Origin: a bacterium SCSIO 12827
GTDB lineage: Bacteria; Pseudomonadota; Alphaproteobacteria; Rhodospirillales; Casp-alpha2
Reading direction: 5' to 3'
DNA: 64,000 nt
NCBI GenBank assembly: GCA_024397995.1
Contig: CP073746.1
Location: 372,001-436,000 of the forward strand
The position numbers were made by a program, and so were the translations under genes. This document shows, piece by piece, positions 9,926 to 18,680 of this stretch. Each line of letters starts with the position of its first letter. Positions within the stretch are counted from its first letter, which is position 1. The notes beneath the pieces are model-generated. The model was not told where the DNA came from and did not search any database. It saw only the letters and a list, made by a program, of their open reading frames with translations.

Positions 9926-12900
9926 ATGTTTTTTATGAAACTTATCGCAGCCTTTTTGGCGAGATTCTCTCCGCCGGCCACCAATCACGGAGGCCGTGGC
10001 GATGACGTCATCACGGGCGGCGACGGCCGCGACAAGATTTATGGCCGTGATGGGGACGATACGCTCGACGGCGCCGGCGGCGACGACAAAATCTATGGTG
10101 GCAACGGCAACGACGTGATCAAGGGCGGGTCCGGCAATGACCATGTCCATGGCGACCGTGGCGACGACATCGTGTCTGGCGGGGCGGGCAACGATCATGT
10201 CGATGGCGGTAGCGGCGATGACGTGCTGTCCGGTGGCGCCGGCAATGACCATATCGACGGCGGCAGCGGCAACGACGACATCAATGGCGGCGACGGACGC
10301 GATTTGGTGCATGCCGGCAGCGGCAATGATGTGGTCAACGGCGGCAGCGGCGACGACCACCTGCACGGTGACAGCGGCAACGACGTCGTCAACGGCGGCG
10401 ACGGACGGGATTTCGTCGATGGCGACCGTGGCGACGATATCGTGTCAGGCGGTGCCGGCAGTGACCACGTGAAGGGTGGCAAGGGCGACGACACCGCCGT
10501 CTACGTGATGGGCGACAACGCCGGAAGCCGCGACACCTACGAAGGCGGCAAGGGCGTGGACACCCTGCGCCTGGACCTGACCCAGGCCGAATGGTTGCGC
10601 GCCGATGTGCAGCAGGATATCCGGGATTATCTGGAATTCATCGACGACCACACGGGCCGCCGGGGCGAAGCCGACGGCAAGTGGTTCACGTTCTCGGCCT
10701 TCGGTCTGAAGGCCAAGCAATTCGAAAATCTGAAGGTCGTTGTCGACGGGGTTGAAATTGATCCCAAGGACCAAGGCGTGATCGCCAACGACGATGCCTT
10801 CGTGACGGCGGGCGAGGATATTGCGGTGTCCGGCTCGGTCCTGGACAACGACCTGGTGCCCGATCTGGTGGCATCGGTCACGCTGATCAGCGGTCCGGCC
10901 CAGGGCAGCCTGACCTTCAACGCCGATGGCACTTTCACCTATGATCCGGGCAATGCCTTCAACCATCTGGGTGATGGCGAAACGGCCGTCGAAACATTTA
11001 CCTACCGCGTTACCGACGCGGATGGTGACGCCGACGAAGGCCTGGTCACCATCACCATCACCGGCACCAACGACGGCCCCGTGGCCGCCGCCGACGTAAT
11101 CGCGGGTGGTGTCGAGGATACGGCCCTGGTGATTTCCGCAGGCGATCTTTTAGCCAACGACACGGATGCGGATGCCAATGATGTGTTGAGCATCGGCGCC
11201 GTCGGCACGCCCCAAGGCGGCACGGTCGCGCTGAACGCCAACGGCGATGTGGTGTTCACGCCCGCCCCGAACTATTCCGGACCGGCCAGCTTTTCCTATA
11301 CCGTGGTTGACGGCGCAGGTGCACAGTCCACTGCCACCGTTACCTTCGAGATCGAGGCCACCGCCGACCAGCCCGTTCTGACGGTTCAGGACGTGACCGG
11401 CCAGGCGGGCCAGCCCGTGGCGCTCGACATTGCCGCGGCCCTGACCGACACGGATGGCTCGGAAGTTCTCAGCCTGACCTTGTCCGGTCTGCCGGCAGGC
11501 AGCCTGCTTTCCGCCGGCACAGCCAACGCCAACGGCACCTTTACCCTGGCGCCCGGCGATCTGGTCGGCCTGACGCTGACCCCGCCCTCGGGCGTGTCCG
11601 GCAACGTCGCGGTTCAGGTCACGGCGACCGCCACGGAACAATCCAATGGCGCCAGTGCGGCCGTCTCCACGGCCTTCATCCTGACCCTGCCGATGGCCAA
11701 TCAGGCGCCCGACGACATCGCGCTCGACAACAGCCATGTGCTGGAAAACGAAAAGGGCTGGGTTGTCGGTTCCCTGACCGTCAGCGATCCCGACGCGGGC
11801 GACAGCCATGTCCTGGCGGTCAGCGACGCGCGGTTTGAGATCGTCGCGGGGCAGTTGAAGCTGAAAGACGGCATCGCACTTGATTTCGAGGCGACCCCTT
11901 CGGTGTCCGTCGACGTCACAGCGATGGACGCGGGCGGGCTCAGCCGTACGGAAACCTTTGTCATCACGGTCGATGACGTGCCCGACACGGCGACCCAGGG
12001 AAGCGATCTGCTGATCGGTTCGTCCGGCGACGACGTCATCAACGGCCTTGGCGGCGACGATACGATTTATGGGCTCGGCGGCAATGACCAGCTGATCGGC
12101 GGCGCCGGCGACGACTCTCTTTACGGCGGTGCCGGCAATGACGAATTGATCGGCGGCACGGGGGACAACGTCCTCGACGGTGGCGACGGCGACGACATCC
12201 TGCGCGGCGGCAACGGCAACAACACGGTGCTGGCCGGTGCGGGTAACGACGAAGTCTTCCTGGGCGACGGCGACAACTACGTCGACGGCGGTGACGGCGA
12301 CGACACCGTCGAAGCCGGGGAATTCGGCAACGGCGATAACGAACTGATCGGCGGCGCCGGGGACGACGACCTTTCCGCGGGCGACGGCGACAACCGCGTG
12401 TTCGCAGGCATCGGCAACGACATCGTCGACTTGGGCGACGGCGACAATTACGTCGAAGGCGGCGACGGCGACGACGAAATTCTGGTCGGCGATGGCGACA
12501 ACGTGATCCATGGCGGCGCCGGGGACGACCTGATCGACGGGCTGAACGGCGACAACACGATCTATGGTGATGACGGCGACGATCTTGTCATTGTCGATGA
12601 CGGCGACAACCGCATCTTCGGTGGGGCCGGCAATGACGATCTGGATGCCGGCGACGGCGACAATTACATCGAAGGCGGTGACGGCGACGACATCATCATC
12701 GTCGGCGACGGCGATAACGAAATCTACGGCGGCGCCGGGGATGACGATATCGAAACCGGGTACGGCGAAAACTATATCGACGCCGGTGACGGCGACGATT
12801 TCGTAACCCTGGACGACGGCGGCGCCATCGTGTTCGGCGGTGCCGGCGACGACGATATCTGGGCCTATGGCGGCGACAACGTGATCGACGCCGGAGACGG

Positions 12901-13303
12901 CGACGACATCGTGGAAACAGGCGACGGCGACGACACCATCACCGGCGGCCTGGGCCAGGACATTCTGATCGGCGGCGAAGGCCGGGACGTGTTCATCTAC
13001 CGCTCGGCCGATGAATCCGGCGCCGGGGCGGCCCTGCGCGACGTGATCGAGGACTTTGACGCCGGTACCGCCGGGGATTCCGTCGATATTCTCGATTTCT
13101 CAAGCTTCGTGACCGGAGTGTTCGCCTTCCTGGGTGACGAGACCAATGCCTTCGACGGCGGCGGCAACACCCAGGCGCGGTTCAACGACCAGACCAAGAT
13201 TCTGGAAATTGATGCCGACGGTGACGCCCAGGTCGACATGGAAATCGAACTGACGGACACCGACGGTGCGGCCCTGGACGACAGCGACTTCAACGTCACC
13301 TGA
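9926..13303 (+). CDS. RTX repeat protein with cadherin/VCBS-like domains
   Basis: A 1125-residue calcium-binding protein, probably exported by a type I system and acting as a surface or biofilm protein. Order: short N-terminus without clear cleavage site; 19 uninterrupted nonapeptide RTX repeats (residues 22-192); a linker; two tandem-95/VCBS-like domains (about 285-380 and 385-480), each with an ED(T/I)A...ND motif; a further Ig-like domain; a cadherin-like domain (about 592-688, ALDFEATPSVSVDVTA); a second RTX array of 36 repeats (698-1024); and a C-terminal secretion-type region (VIEDFDAGTAGDSVDILDFS). No transporter genes lie in the window. The start is uncertain: ATGs at 9926 and 9935 both lack a good ribosome site. 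Confidence 0.9.
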   Translation: MFFMKLIAAFLARFSPPATNHGGRGDDVITGGDGRDKIYGRDGDDTLDGAGGDDKIYGGNGNDVIKGGSGNDHVHGDRGDDIVSGGAGNDHVDGGSGDDVLSGGAGNDHIDGGSGNDDINGGDGRDLVHAGSGNDVVNGGSGDDHLHGDSGNDVVNGGDGRDFVDGDRGDDIVSGGAGSDHVKGGKGDDTAVYVMGDNAGSRDTYEGGKGVDTLRLDLTQAEWLRADVQQDIRDYLEFIDDHTGRRGEADGKWFTFSAFGLKAKQFENLKVVVDGVEIDPKDQGVIANDDAFVTAGEDIAVSGSVLDNDLVPDLVASVTLISGPAQGSLTFNADGTFTYDPGNAFNHLGDGETAVETFTYRVTDADGDADEGLVTITITGTNDGPVAAADVIAGGVEDTALVISAGDLLANDTDADANDVLSIGAVGTPQGGTVALNANGDVVFTPAPNYSGPASFSYTVVDGAGAQSTATVTFEIEATADQPVLTVQDVTGQAGQPVALDIAAALTDTDGSEVLSLTLSGLPAGSLLSAGTANANGTFTLAPGDLVGLTLTPPSGVSGNVAVQVTATATEQSNGASAAVSTAFILTLPMANQAPDDIALDNSHVLENEKGWVVGSLTVSDPDAGDSHVLAVSDARFEIVAGQLKLKDGIALDFEATPSVSVDVTAMDAGGLSRTETFVITVDDVPDTATQGSDLLIGSSGDDVINGLGGDDTIYGLGGNDQLIGGAGDDSLYGGAGNDELIGGTGDNVLDGGDGDDILRGGNGNNTVLAGAGNDEVFLGDGDNYVDGGDGDDTVEAGEFGNGDNELIGGAGDDDLSAGDGDNRVFAGIGNDIVDLGDGDNYVEGGDGDDEILVGDGDNVIHGGAGDDLIDGLNGDNTIYGDDGDDLVIVDDGDNRIFGGAGNDDLDAGDGDNYIEGGDGDDIIIVGDGDNEIYGGAGDDDIETGYGENYIDAGDGDDFVTLDDGGAIVFGGAGDDDIWAYGGDNVIDAGDGDDIVETGDGDDTITGGLGQDILIGGEGRDVFIYRSADESGAGAALRDVIEDFDAGTAGDSVDILDFSSFVTGVFAFLGDETNAFDGGGNTQARFNDQTKILEIDADGDAQVDMEIELTDTDGAALDDSDFNVT
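9989..10501 (+). repeat. RTX array 1, 19 nonapeptide repeats
   Basis: Consecutive 9-residue GGxGxDxUx units, 27 bases each, without interruption. Position 6 of the unit is Asp in every copy, the usual calcium ligand. Confidence 0.9.
12017..12997 (+). repeat. RTX array 2, 36 repeats with an alternating Asp/Asn pattern
   Basis: Thirty-five 9-residue units plus one of 12. From unit 6 to unit 32 (12152-12889, protein residues 743-988) position 6 alternates Asn, Asp, Asn, Asp, with a single Ala in place of Asn (unit 30). This makes an 18-residue super-repeat of the form GDGDN.....GDGDD. Units 1-5 and 33-36 have Asp only. Confidence 0.88.
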
Positions 13304-13427
13304 TCTGCAGTTTTCCTTGTATTAGGATTTCTTGGGCGCTTGTTAAGCAAATCTCGCTTGCGACACAGGTGCGGTTGGGGCCCAATTGCGGCCTGGGACT
13401 GGCCGGAACAGGCCCGTCCGCGTAGAA

Positions 13428-13443
13428 TTCCGGAAAACCGGAA
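13428..13443. promoter_or_regulatory. Perfect inverted repeat upstream of the PhyH gene
   Basis: TTCCGG-AAAA-CCGGAA, 27 bases before the ATG and just upstream of the ribosome site GGGAGG. Operator-like in size and symmetry; the binding protein is unknown. Confidence 0.4.
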
Positions 13444-13470
13444 CATCCGCACGATCCTAGGGAGGAATCC

Positions 13471-14325
13471 ATGCCGAAACTGTTGTCGGAACAACAGGTT
13501 AATCAGTTTCAAGAGGGCGGCTACGTCGCCCCCGTCCCCATCATGTCGGCAGACGAGGCGTTGTCCTATCGCCGTCGCTTCGAAGCCTATGAAGAGGCTC
13601 AGGGCGGCTGGTACGAACTGTCCAAGGGGCAAAAGCTATACCTGCTGCAGACCTGGGCGGCGGAACTGGTATCCCATCCGAAAATTCTCGATGCCGTCGA
13701 AGACGTGCTCGGCCCCGATATCCTGGCCTGGGGTTGCTCGCTGTTCGTGAAGGACGCGCACGATCCTGGCTTCGTGTCCTGGCATCAGGACGCGACCTAT
13801 TGGGGGCTGTCCAAGCCCGACGTGCTGACTGCCTGGGTTGCCCTGTCCCCGGCGACGGTCGAAGCCGGTTGCATGAAGGTCGTGCCCGGCAGCCACAAAT
13901 GGAGTCAGGTCGCCCACCGCGATACCCTGGACAAGCACAACCTTCTGACCCGGGGGCAGGAACTGGCGGTCGAGGTCAACGAGGACGAAGCGGCCTACAT
14001 GCCGCTCAACCCCGGCGAGGTGTCGCTGCATCATGTGTTGATCGCCCATGCCTCAACCCCCAACACCACGGACGACCGGCGCATCGGCTTTGCCATCCGC
14101 TACATTCGTCCCGACGTGTCACAGGTCAATGCCGACAAGGATTGCGCCTGGTTGGTGCGTGGGCAGGACAATCACGGCAACTTCATCCATGAAACCCCGC
14201 CCGACGCGGACATGGACGAAGCGGCGTTGGCCGAATACGCGCGCATCATGAAGCTGCGCCAGAGCATCCTGTACAAGGGTGTTCAAGGCAAACCGGCCCA
14301 TACGGACCTGACTGCCGCAGGGTAA
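13471..14325 (+). CDS. Phytanoyl-CoA dioxygenase (PhyH) family protein
   Basis: A 284-residue Fe(II)/2-oxoglutarate dioxygenase. The iron site is visible as WHQDATYWG (HxD, about residues 109-111) and a distal His in LHHVLIAHAS (about 190-196), with a 2-oxoglutarate-binding Arg candidate in DDRRIGFAIRY. Translation starts at ATG after GGGAGGAATCC. It lies 106 bases before the CoA-transferase/desulfinase-like pair, perhaps in the same pathway. PhyH proteins hydroxylate very different substrates, so the substrate is not assigned. Confidence 0.88.
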   Translation: MPKLLSEQQVNQFQEGGYVAPVPIMSADEALSYRRRFEAYEEAQGGWYELSKGQKLYLLQTWAAELVSHPKILDAVEDVLGPDILAWGCSLFVKDAHDPGFVSWHQDATYWGLSKPDVLTAWVALSPATVEAGCMKVVPGSHKWSQVAHRDTLDKHNLLTRGQELAVEVNEDEAAYMPLNPGEVSLHHVLIAHASTPNTTDDRRIGFAIRYIRPDVSQVNADKDCAWLVRGQDNHGNFIHETPPDADMDEAALAEYARIMKLRQSILYKGVQGKPAHTDLTAAG

Positions 14326-14431
14326 TCGCTGGTTTAGCGTTTCATTTTGCCGACACGGTCTTTGCCTGTGCAGATCGGGGGTGTAGCATGCGTCACCTAC
14401 AGTCCCCGCCTGCATCCCAACGGAAACATCC

Positions 14432-15670
14432 ATGACCGAATCCACCACTCGACCCGCCGGCCCTTTGGCGGGAATTCGCATCCTCGACATGACCCGCATC
14501 CTGGCGGGCCCGACCTGCGCCCAGCTGCTGGGCGATCTGGGCGCTGACGTGATCAAGATCGAACGCCCCGGCGTCGGTGACGACACGCGCAGTTGGGGGC
14601 CGCCGTTCCTGACGGCCGAAGACGGCGGCGATTTGGATGAAAGCGCCTATTACCTGGCGGTCAATCGCAACAAGCGTTCGGTCACGGTCGATTTCTCGCG
14701 GCCCGAGGGCGTGGCCCTGATCAAGCGGCTTCTGAAACATTGCGACGTGATGGCCCATAACCTGAAGGTCGGCGGGCTGGAGAAATTCGGCCTCGGCTAT
14801 GCGGACCTGAAGGATGAGTTTCCGGGCTTGGTCTACTGCCATATCTCCGGCTTCGGCGAGACGGGACCCTATGCCAAGCGGCCGGGCTATGACGCTCTGG
14901 CCCAGGCCATGGGCGGGATCATGTCCCTGACCGGCAGCCCGGATGGGGAGCCCGTGCGCGTTGGCGTTGGCATTTCCGACATCATGTGCGGCATGTATGC
15001 CTCGACCGCGATCCTGGCCGCGCTGCGCCACCGCGACAAGACAGGCCAGGGCCAGAACATCGACCTTGGCTTGCTTGATACCACGGTCGCCTGGGCATCG
15101 AACGAGGCGTTGAACTATTTCACCTCGGGCCAGTTGCCCAAGCGGCGGGGCAACCAGCACGCCAACATTGTGCCCTATCAGGTGTTCCCGACCAAGGACG
15201 GCTATTTCTATCTGGCCGCCGGCAATGACGGCCAATATTCCCGGTTCTGTGAATTCGCAGGCGTACCCGAACTGGCGACCGATCCGCGCTACGATACCAA
15301 TCCGAAGCGCTTGGTTAACCGGGACGAACTGGTCGCCAAGCTGGAACAGGTCACCCCGAACAAGACCACCCAGGAATGGATCGAGGGCCTGGAACAGCGC
15401 AACGTGCCCGCCGCCCCGGTCTACAATCTGGAACAGACCTTCAGCGATCCGCAGATCAAGCATCGCGAGATGAAGATCGAGATGGAGCAGCCCTTGGCGA
15501 AAGACGGCAAGGTTGCCCTTTTGGGCAACCCCATCAAGTTGTCGGAAACACCCGTCAGCTACCGCCGCCCACCGCCGACCTTGGGCCAGCATACGGACGA
15601 AGTTCTGGCCGAGCTTCTGGACCTGAGCGACGAAGACCGCGCCAAGCTGCGCGGCGACGGGCTGATTTAA
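14432..15670 (+). CDS. Class III CoA-transferase, candidate succinyl-CoA:3-sulfinopropionate CoA-transferase
   Basis: A 412-residue CaiB/BaiF family enzyme. Visible are the CoA-binding N-terminus (GIRILDMTRILAGPTCAQLLGDLGADVIKIE), NRNKRSVTVD, and the stretch GQNIDLGLLDTT containing the catalytic Asp of formyl-CoA-transferase-type enzymes. It is 18 bases upstream of the acyl-CoA-dehydrogenase-fold gene and surely cotranscribed. In Variovorax paradoxus TBEA6 a class III CoA-transferase (Act) sits next to 3-sulfinopropionyl-CoA desulfinase; the same arrangement here suggests that role. Family is certain, substrate inferred from the neighbour. A paralogue lies at 53031-54254. Confidence 0.85.
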   Translation: MTESTTRPAGPLAGIRILDMTRILAGPTCAQLLGDLGADVIKIERPGVGDDTRSWGPPFLTAEDGGDLDESAYYLAVNRNKRSVTVDFSRPEGVALIKRLLKHCDVMAHNLKVGGLEKFGLGYADLKDEFPGLVYCHISGFGETGPYAKRPGYDALAQAMGGIMSLTGSPDGEPVRVGVGISDIMCGMYASTAILAALRHRDKTGQGQNIDLGLLDTTVAWASNEALNYFTSGQLPKRRGNQHANIVPYQVFPTKDGYFYLAAGNDGQYSRFCEFAGVPELATDPRYDTNPKRLVNRDELVAKLEQVTPNKTTQEWIEGLEQRNVPAAPVYNLEQTFSDPQIKHREMKIEMEQPLAKDGKVALLGNPIKLSETPVSYRRPPPTLGQHTDEVLAELLDLSDEDRAKLRGDGLI

Positions 15671-15688
15671 CAAAGGGGGGATTTCACC

Positions 15689-16891
15689 ATGTTCGACCTG
15701 ACCGACGCCCAGAAAGACCTGCGTGACAAGGCCCGCCGACTGGCCGAAGGGCCCATCGCCGAGCGCGCCGCCGAGGTCGATCGTACCGAGGAATACCCCT
15801 GGGACAACGTGGCGTTGCTGAAGGACGCCGGGTTCATGGGCATGACCATCCCCGAAGCCTACGGCGGGCAGGGCCGGTCGTTCCTGGATGCCGTGCTGGT
15901 GGTCGAGGAAATGGCCAAGCACTGCGGTGTCACCGGACGCATCGTGGTCGAAGCCAACATGGGGGCGATTTCCTCTGTCATGCGCTATGGCTCCGAGGAA
16001 CAGAAAAAACTTTGCGCTGAACATGTGCTGGCCGGTGACAAACCCGCCATCTGCATCACCGAACCCAACGCCGGCAGCGCCGCCACCGATATGACGACCC
16101 GCGCCGACAAGGTCGGGGACAAATACATCATCAACGGCACCAAGCACTGGATCACCGGCGGCGGCGTGTCCAAGGTTCACCTGATCTTCGCCCGCGTGTT
16201 CGAAAACGGCGAGGAACAGGGCATCGGCGGTTTCCTGGCCATCCGCAACGAACATCCGGGACTGGTCATCGGCACCCGCGAACCGGCCATGGGCCTGCGC
16301 GGCATCCCGGAATGCCAGGTTCACTTCAAGGACCTGGAAGTCCATGAATCCATGGCCTTGATCCCGCCCCAGGGCATCCGCCGGGGCTTCGCCGGCCTGA
16401 TGACGGCCTATAACTCGCAGCGTGTGGGGGCCGGCACGGTGGCGCTGGGCATCGCCCAGGGCGCCTATGAAAAGGCTTTGGCTTACGCTCAGGAACGCGA
16501 ACAGTTCGGCCGCCCCATCGCCGAATTCCAGGGCCTGCAATGGATGCTGGTCGACATGTCGACCCAGATCACGGCGGCGCAGACGCTGATCTATCGTGCC
16601 GCGGCCAGCGCGGAGACGGACCAGTCCGGCTTCCCCGACATGACGCTGGCCGCCCAGGCCAAGATCTTCACCTCGGAAATGGCCATCAAGGTGACGTCCG
16701 AGGCGCTCCAGGTGTTCGGCGCCATGGGCTATTCCCGCAACCTGCCCATGGAACGCATGTACCGTGACGCCCGCATGTTCACCATCGGCGGCGGCACAGC
16801 CCAGGTTCTGCGCAACATGGTGGCGACCCAGATTTTGGGCCGCAAACTGCCGCAGACCCGCGACGGCTATCAGAAGCTGGCGGAAAAATAG
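15689..16891 (+). CDS. acd: Acyl-CoA dehydrogenase-fold enzyme, likely 3-sulfinopropionyl-CoA desulfinase
   Basis: A 400-residue FAD-dependent acyl-CoA dehydrogenase homologue with ICITEPNAGSAATDM, WITGGGVSKVHLIF and REQFGRPIAEFQGLQW. Both usual catalytic Glu positions are replaced: Gln244 in NSQRVGAG and Gly in IGGGTAQVLRN where medium-chain enzymes have YEGT. Arg84 is present in GVTGRIVVEAN. These are the traits described for the Advenella mimigardefordensis desulfinase (Arg84, Gln near 246), which splits 3-sulfinopropionyl-CoA to propionyl-CoA and sulfite; the ending KLPQTRDGY also fits. Co-location with a class III CoA-transferase supports this. The substrate remains an inference from residues and context. 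Confidence 0.85.
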   Translation: MFDLTDAQKDLRDKARRLAEGPIAERAAEVDRTEEYPWDNVALLKDAGFMGMTIPEAYGGQGRSFLDAVLVVEEMAKHCGVTGRIVVEANMGAISSVMRYGSEEQKKLCAEHVLAGDKPAICITEPNAGSAATDMTTRADKVGDKYIINGTKHWITGGGVSKVHLIFARVFENGEEQGIGGFLAIRNEHPGLVIGTREPAMGLRGIPECQVHFKDLEVHESMALIPPQGIRRGFAGLMTAYNSQRVGAGTVALGIAQGAYEKALAYAQEREQFGRPIAEFQGLQWMLVDMSTQITAAQTLIYRAAASAETDQSGFPDMTLAAQAKIFTSEMAIKVTSEALQVFGAMGYSRNLPMERMYRDARMFTIGGGTAQVLRNMVATQILGRKLPQTRDGYQKLAEK

Positions 16892-16988
16892 GGCCGCCAC
16901 CTTCCGGTAAACTTCCCGCGAGGGCCCTCGTCAGAGGCTTCCGGCGTCCTATATGATCGGGGACGCTCTCAATAAGTGGAAACGTAAG

Positions 16989-17459
16989 ATGACCGGCAAG
17001 ATCGAAAAGTCCGACGCCGAATGGCGTCAGCAACTGACCGACGAACAGTACAAGGTGACCCGCCTGAAGGGGACGGAACGCGCCTTTACCGGCAAGTACC
17101 ATGACGAGAAGGCGCCCGGCACTTATGTCTGCATCTGCTGTGGCGAGCCCCTGTTTTCCTCCGACACCAAGTTCGACAGCGGCACCGGCTGGCCCAGCTA
17201 TTACCAGCCGGTGAGCAAGGACGCCGTGGTCGAGCACGAGGACGTCAGCTTCTTCATGCGCCGGGTCGAGGTCGTCTGCGCGAAATGCGACGCCCATCTG
17301 GGCCATGTGTTTCCGGACGGGCCGGAGCCCACGGGCCAGCGCTATTGCATCAACTCGGCGTCCCTGGCCCTGAAGCCCAAGGAATGGCCCCCGCGTCCCC
17401 CTGGTTTCGAGGGGCTGCCGCGCGTGGATCGCATGGCGAGAATCGATGACGGCTTATAG
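16989..17459 (+). CDS. msrB: Peptide-methionine (R)-S-oxide reductase MsrB
   Basis: Reduces methionine-R-sulfoxide in proteins or free. The 156-residue protein has two CxxC zinc pairs (CICC and CAKC), the substrate stretch [38 protein letters not shown] with the catalytic Cys, and a proline-rich tail. An in-frame ATG 36 bases upstream would add a non-homologous leader, so the ATG at 16989 is preferred. It follows the acd gene by 97 bases on the same strand. Confidence 0.95.
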   Translation: MTGKIEKSDAEWRQQLTDEQYKVTRLKGTERAFTGKYHDEKAPGTYVCICCGEPLFSSDTKFDSGTGWPSYYQPVSKDAVVEHEDVSFFMRRVEVVCAKCDAHLGHVFPDGPEPTGQRYCINSASLALKPKEWPPRPPGFEGLPRVDRMARIDDGL

Positions 17460-17576
17460 CCAAAAGCCGACTTTTGGAGTACCTGTTCGGGCGTAATGTC
17501 GTGTGCGGAATGCCGCCGGCCCGGGCCCGGCCCTCCGCTGATTGATACGCCCCTTGAAAGTCGTGCAGGTTCCGCC

Positions 17577-18680
17577 GTGATCCGCAACGCCACCTTGGAA
17601 GATGTTCCGGTCCTCGCGGATCTGGAACGGCAATGCTTCGACACCGACCGGCTGTCGCCGCGCAACTTCCGCTATCTGCTGATGCATGGTAACGCGTCCC
17701 TCATCGTCGACGAGGACGCGGGCGCCATCACCGGCTACAGTCTGGTTCTGTTCCACCGCAACACATCGATGGCGCGCCTCTATTCCTTCGCGGTTCTGCC
17801 CGACCGCCGGCGCGGCGGCATCGCACGGGCATTGCTTGTGGAATCGGAAAAGATCGCCGTGGAAAACGCCTTCGTCACCATGCGGCTGGAGGTGCGCAAG
17901 GACAACGCCCGTGCCCATGCCTTTTACGAAAAGGCCGGCTACCGCGCCTTTTCAACCTACCCCGACTATTACGAAGACCATGTCGACGCAGTGCGCATGG
18001 AAAAGGCCCTGGCCCCGCATCTGTCGGCCGAGGACGCGCCCGTCCCCTATTACGCCCAGACCCTGGAATTCACCTGCGGCCCGGCCTGCCTGATGATGGC
18101 CATGAAGGCCCAGGAACCGGACCTGGAACTGGACCGTTCGTTCGAACTGCGCCTGTGGCGCGAGGCAACGACCATCTTCATGACCTCCGGCCACGGCGGC
18201 TGCGGGCCCTTCGGCCTGGCGCTGTCGGCCTGGAAACGGGGCTTCGCCGTCAGCCTGTTCGTCAGCAAGGAACAGGCCCTGTTCGCCGACGGCGTGCGCA
18301 ACGAGGAAAAGAAGGAAGTCATCCGCCTGGTGCAGGCCGATTTCCTGGAAGAGATCGGCAAAACCGATATTCAGCTCACTTACGCGCCGCCGCAGTTGTC
18401 GGACTTGCGCGAGAAGTTCAACGCCGGGTACTTCCCGATCGTTCTGGTCAGCGCCTACCGCCTGACGGGCTACAAGGCACCCCATTGGATGGCCATCACA
18501 GGCTTTGACGATCGCTTCGTTTATGTCCACGAACCTTACGTCGATACGGACGAGGGCGAGAGCGAAACGGTCTGTTTCGGGATTCCCATCCGTCTTGGCG
18601 AGTTCGACCGCATGATGCGCTACGGCGGGTCAAAGCAATATGCGGTGGTTGTCATCGGCCCGAAAAAGAGGAGTGCCTGA
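17577..18680 (+). CDS. GNAT acetyltransferase fused to a C39-like papain-fold peptidase
   Basis: Two domains. Residues 1-145: GNAT fold with the acetyl-CoA loop in YSFAVLPDRRRGGIARAL and the FYEKAGYRAF signature. Residues 155-365: peptidase C39-like domain (DUF3335 type) with nucleophile Cys in FTCGPACLMMAM, His in KAPHWMAITGFDD and Asp in VYVHEPYVD. The GTG start begins exactly at the GNAT domain; an ATG at 17496 would add 27 unlike residues. The stop overlaps the ATG of the ATP-grasp ligase by one base (TGATG). Comparative studies of amidoligase operons describe this pairing as a peptide-modifying system; the substrate is unknown. Confidence 0.85.
   Translation: MIRNATLEDVPVLADLERQCFDTDRLSPRNFRYLLMHGNASLIVDEDAGAITGYSLVLFHRNTSMARLYSFAVLPDRRRGGIARALLVESEKIAVENAFVTMRLEVRKDNARAHAFYEKAGYRAFSTYPDYYEDHVDAVRMEKALAPHLSAEDAPVPYYAQTLEFTCGPACLMMAMKAQEPDLELDRSFELRLWREATTIFMTSGHGGCGPFGLALSAWKRGFAVSLFVSKEQALFADGVRNEEKKEVIRLVQADFLEEIGKTDIQLTYAPPQLSDLREKFNAGYFPIVLVSAYRLTGYKAPHWMAITGFDDRFVYVHEPYVDTDEGESETVCFGIPIRLGEFDRMMRYGGSKQYAVVVIGPKKRSA

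Noticed and set aside
11150-12511. 453-codon open frame on the minus strand
   Set aside because: Antisense to the RTX gene; its Val/Ala-rich repeats mirror the RTX coding repeats.
9989-12997. Repetitive DNA that might be taken for a CRISPR-like or satellite array
   Set aside because: Period is 27 bases in frame and encodes RTX nonapeptides inside one long gene.
14393-16900. 835-codon open frame on the minus strand
   Set aside because: Lies exactly opposite the CoA-transferase and desulfinase-like genes; a high-GC codon shadow with no motif.
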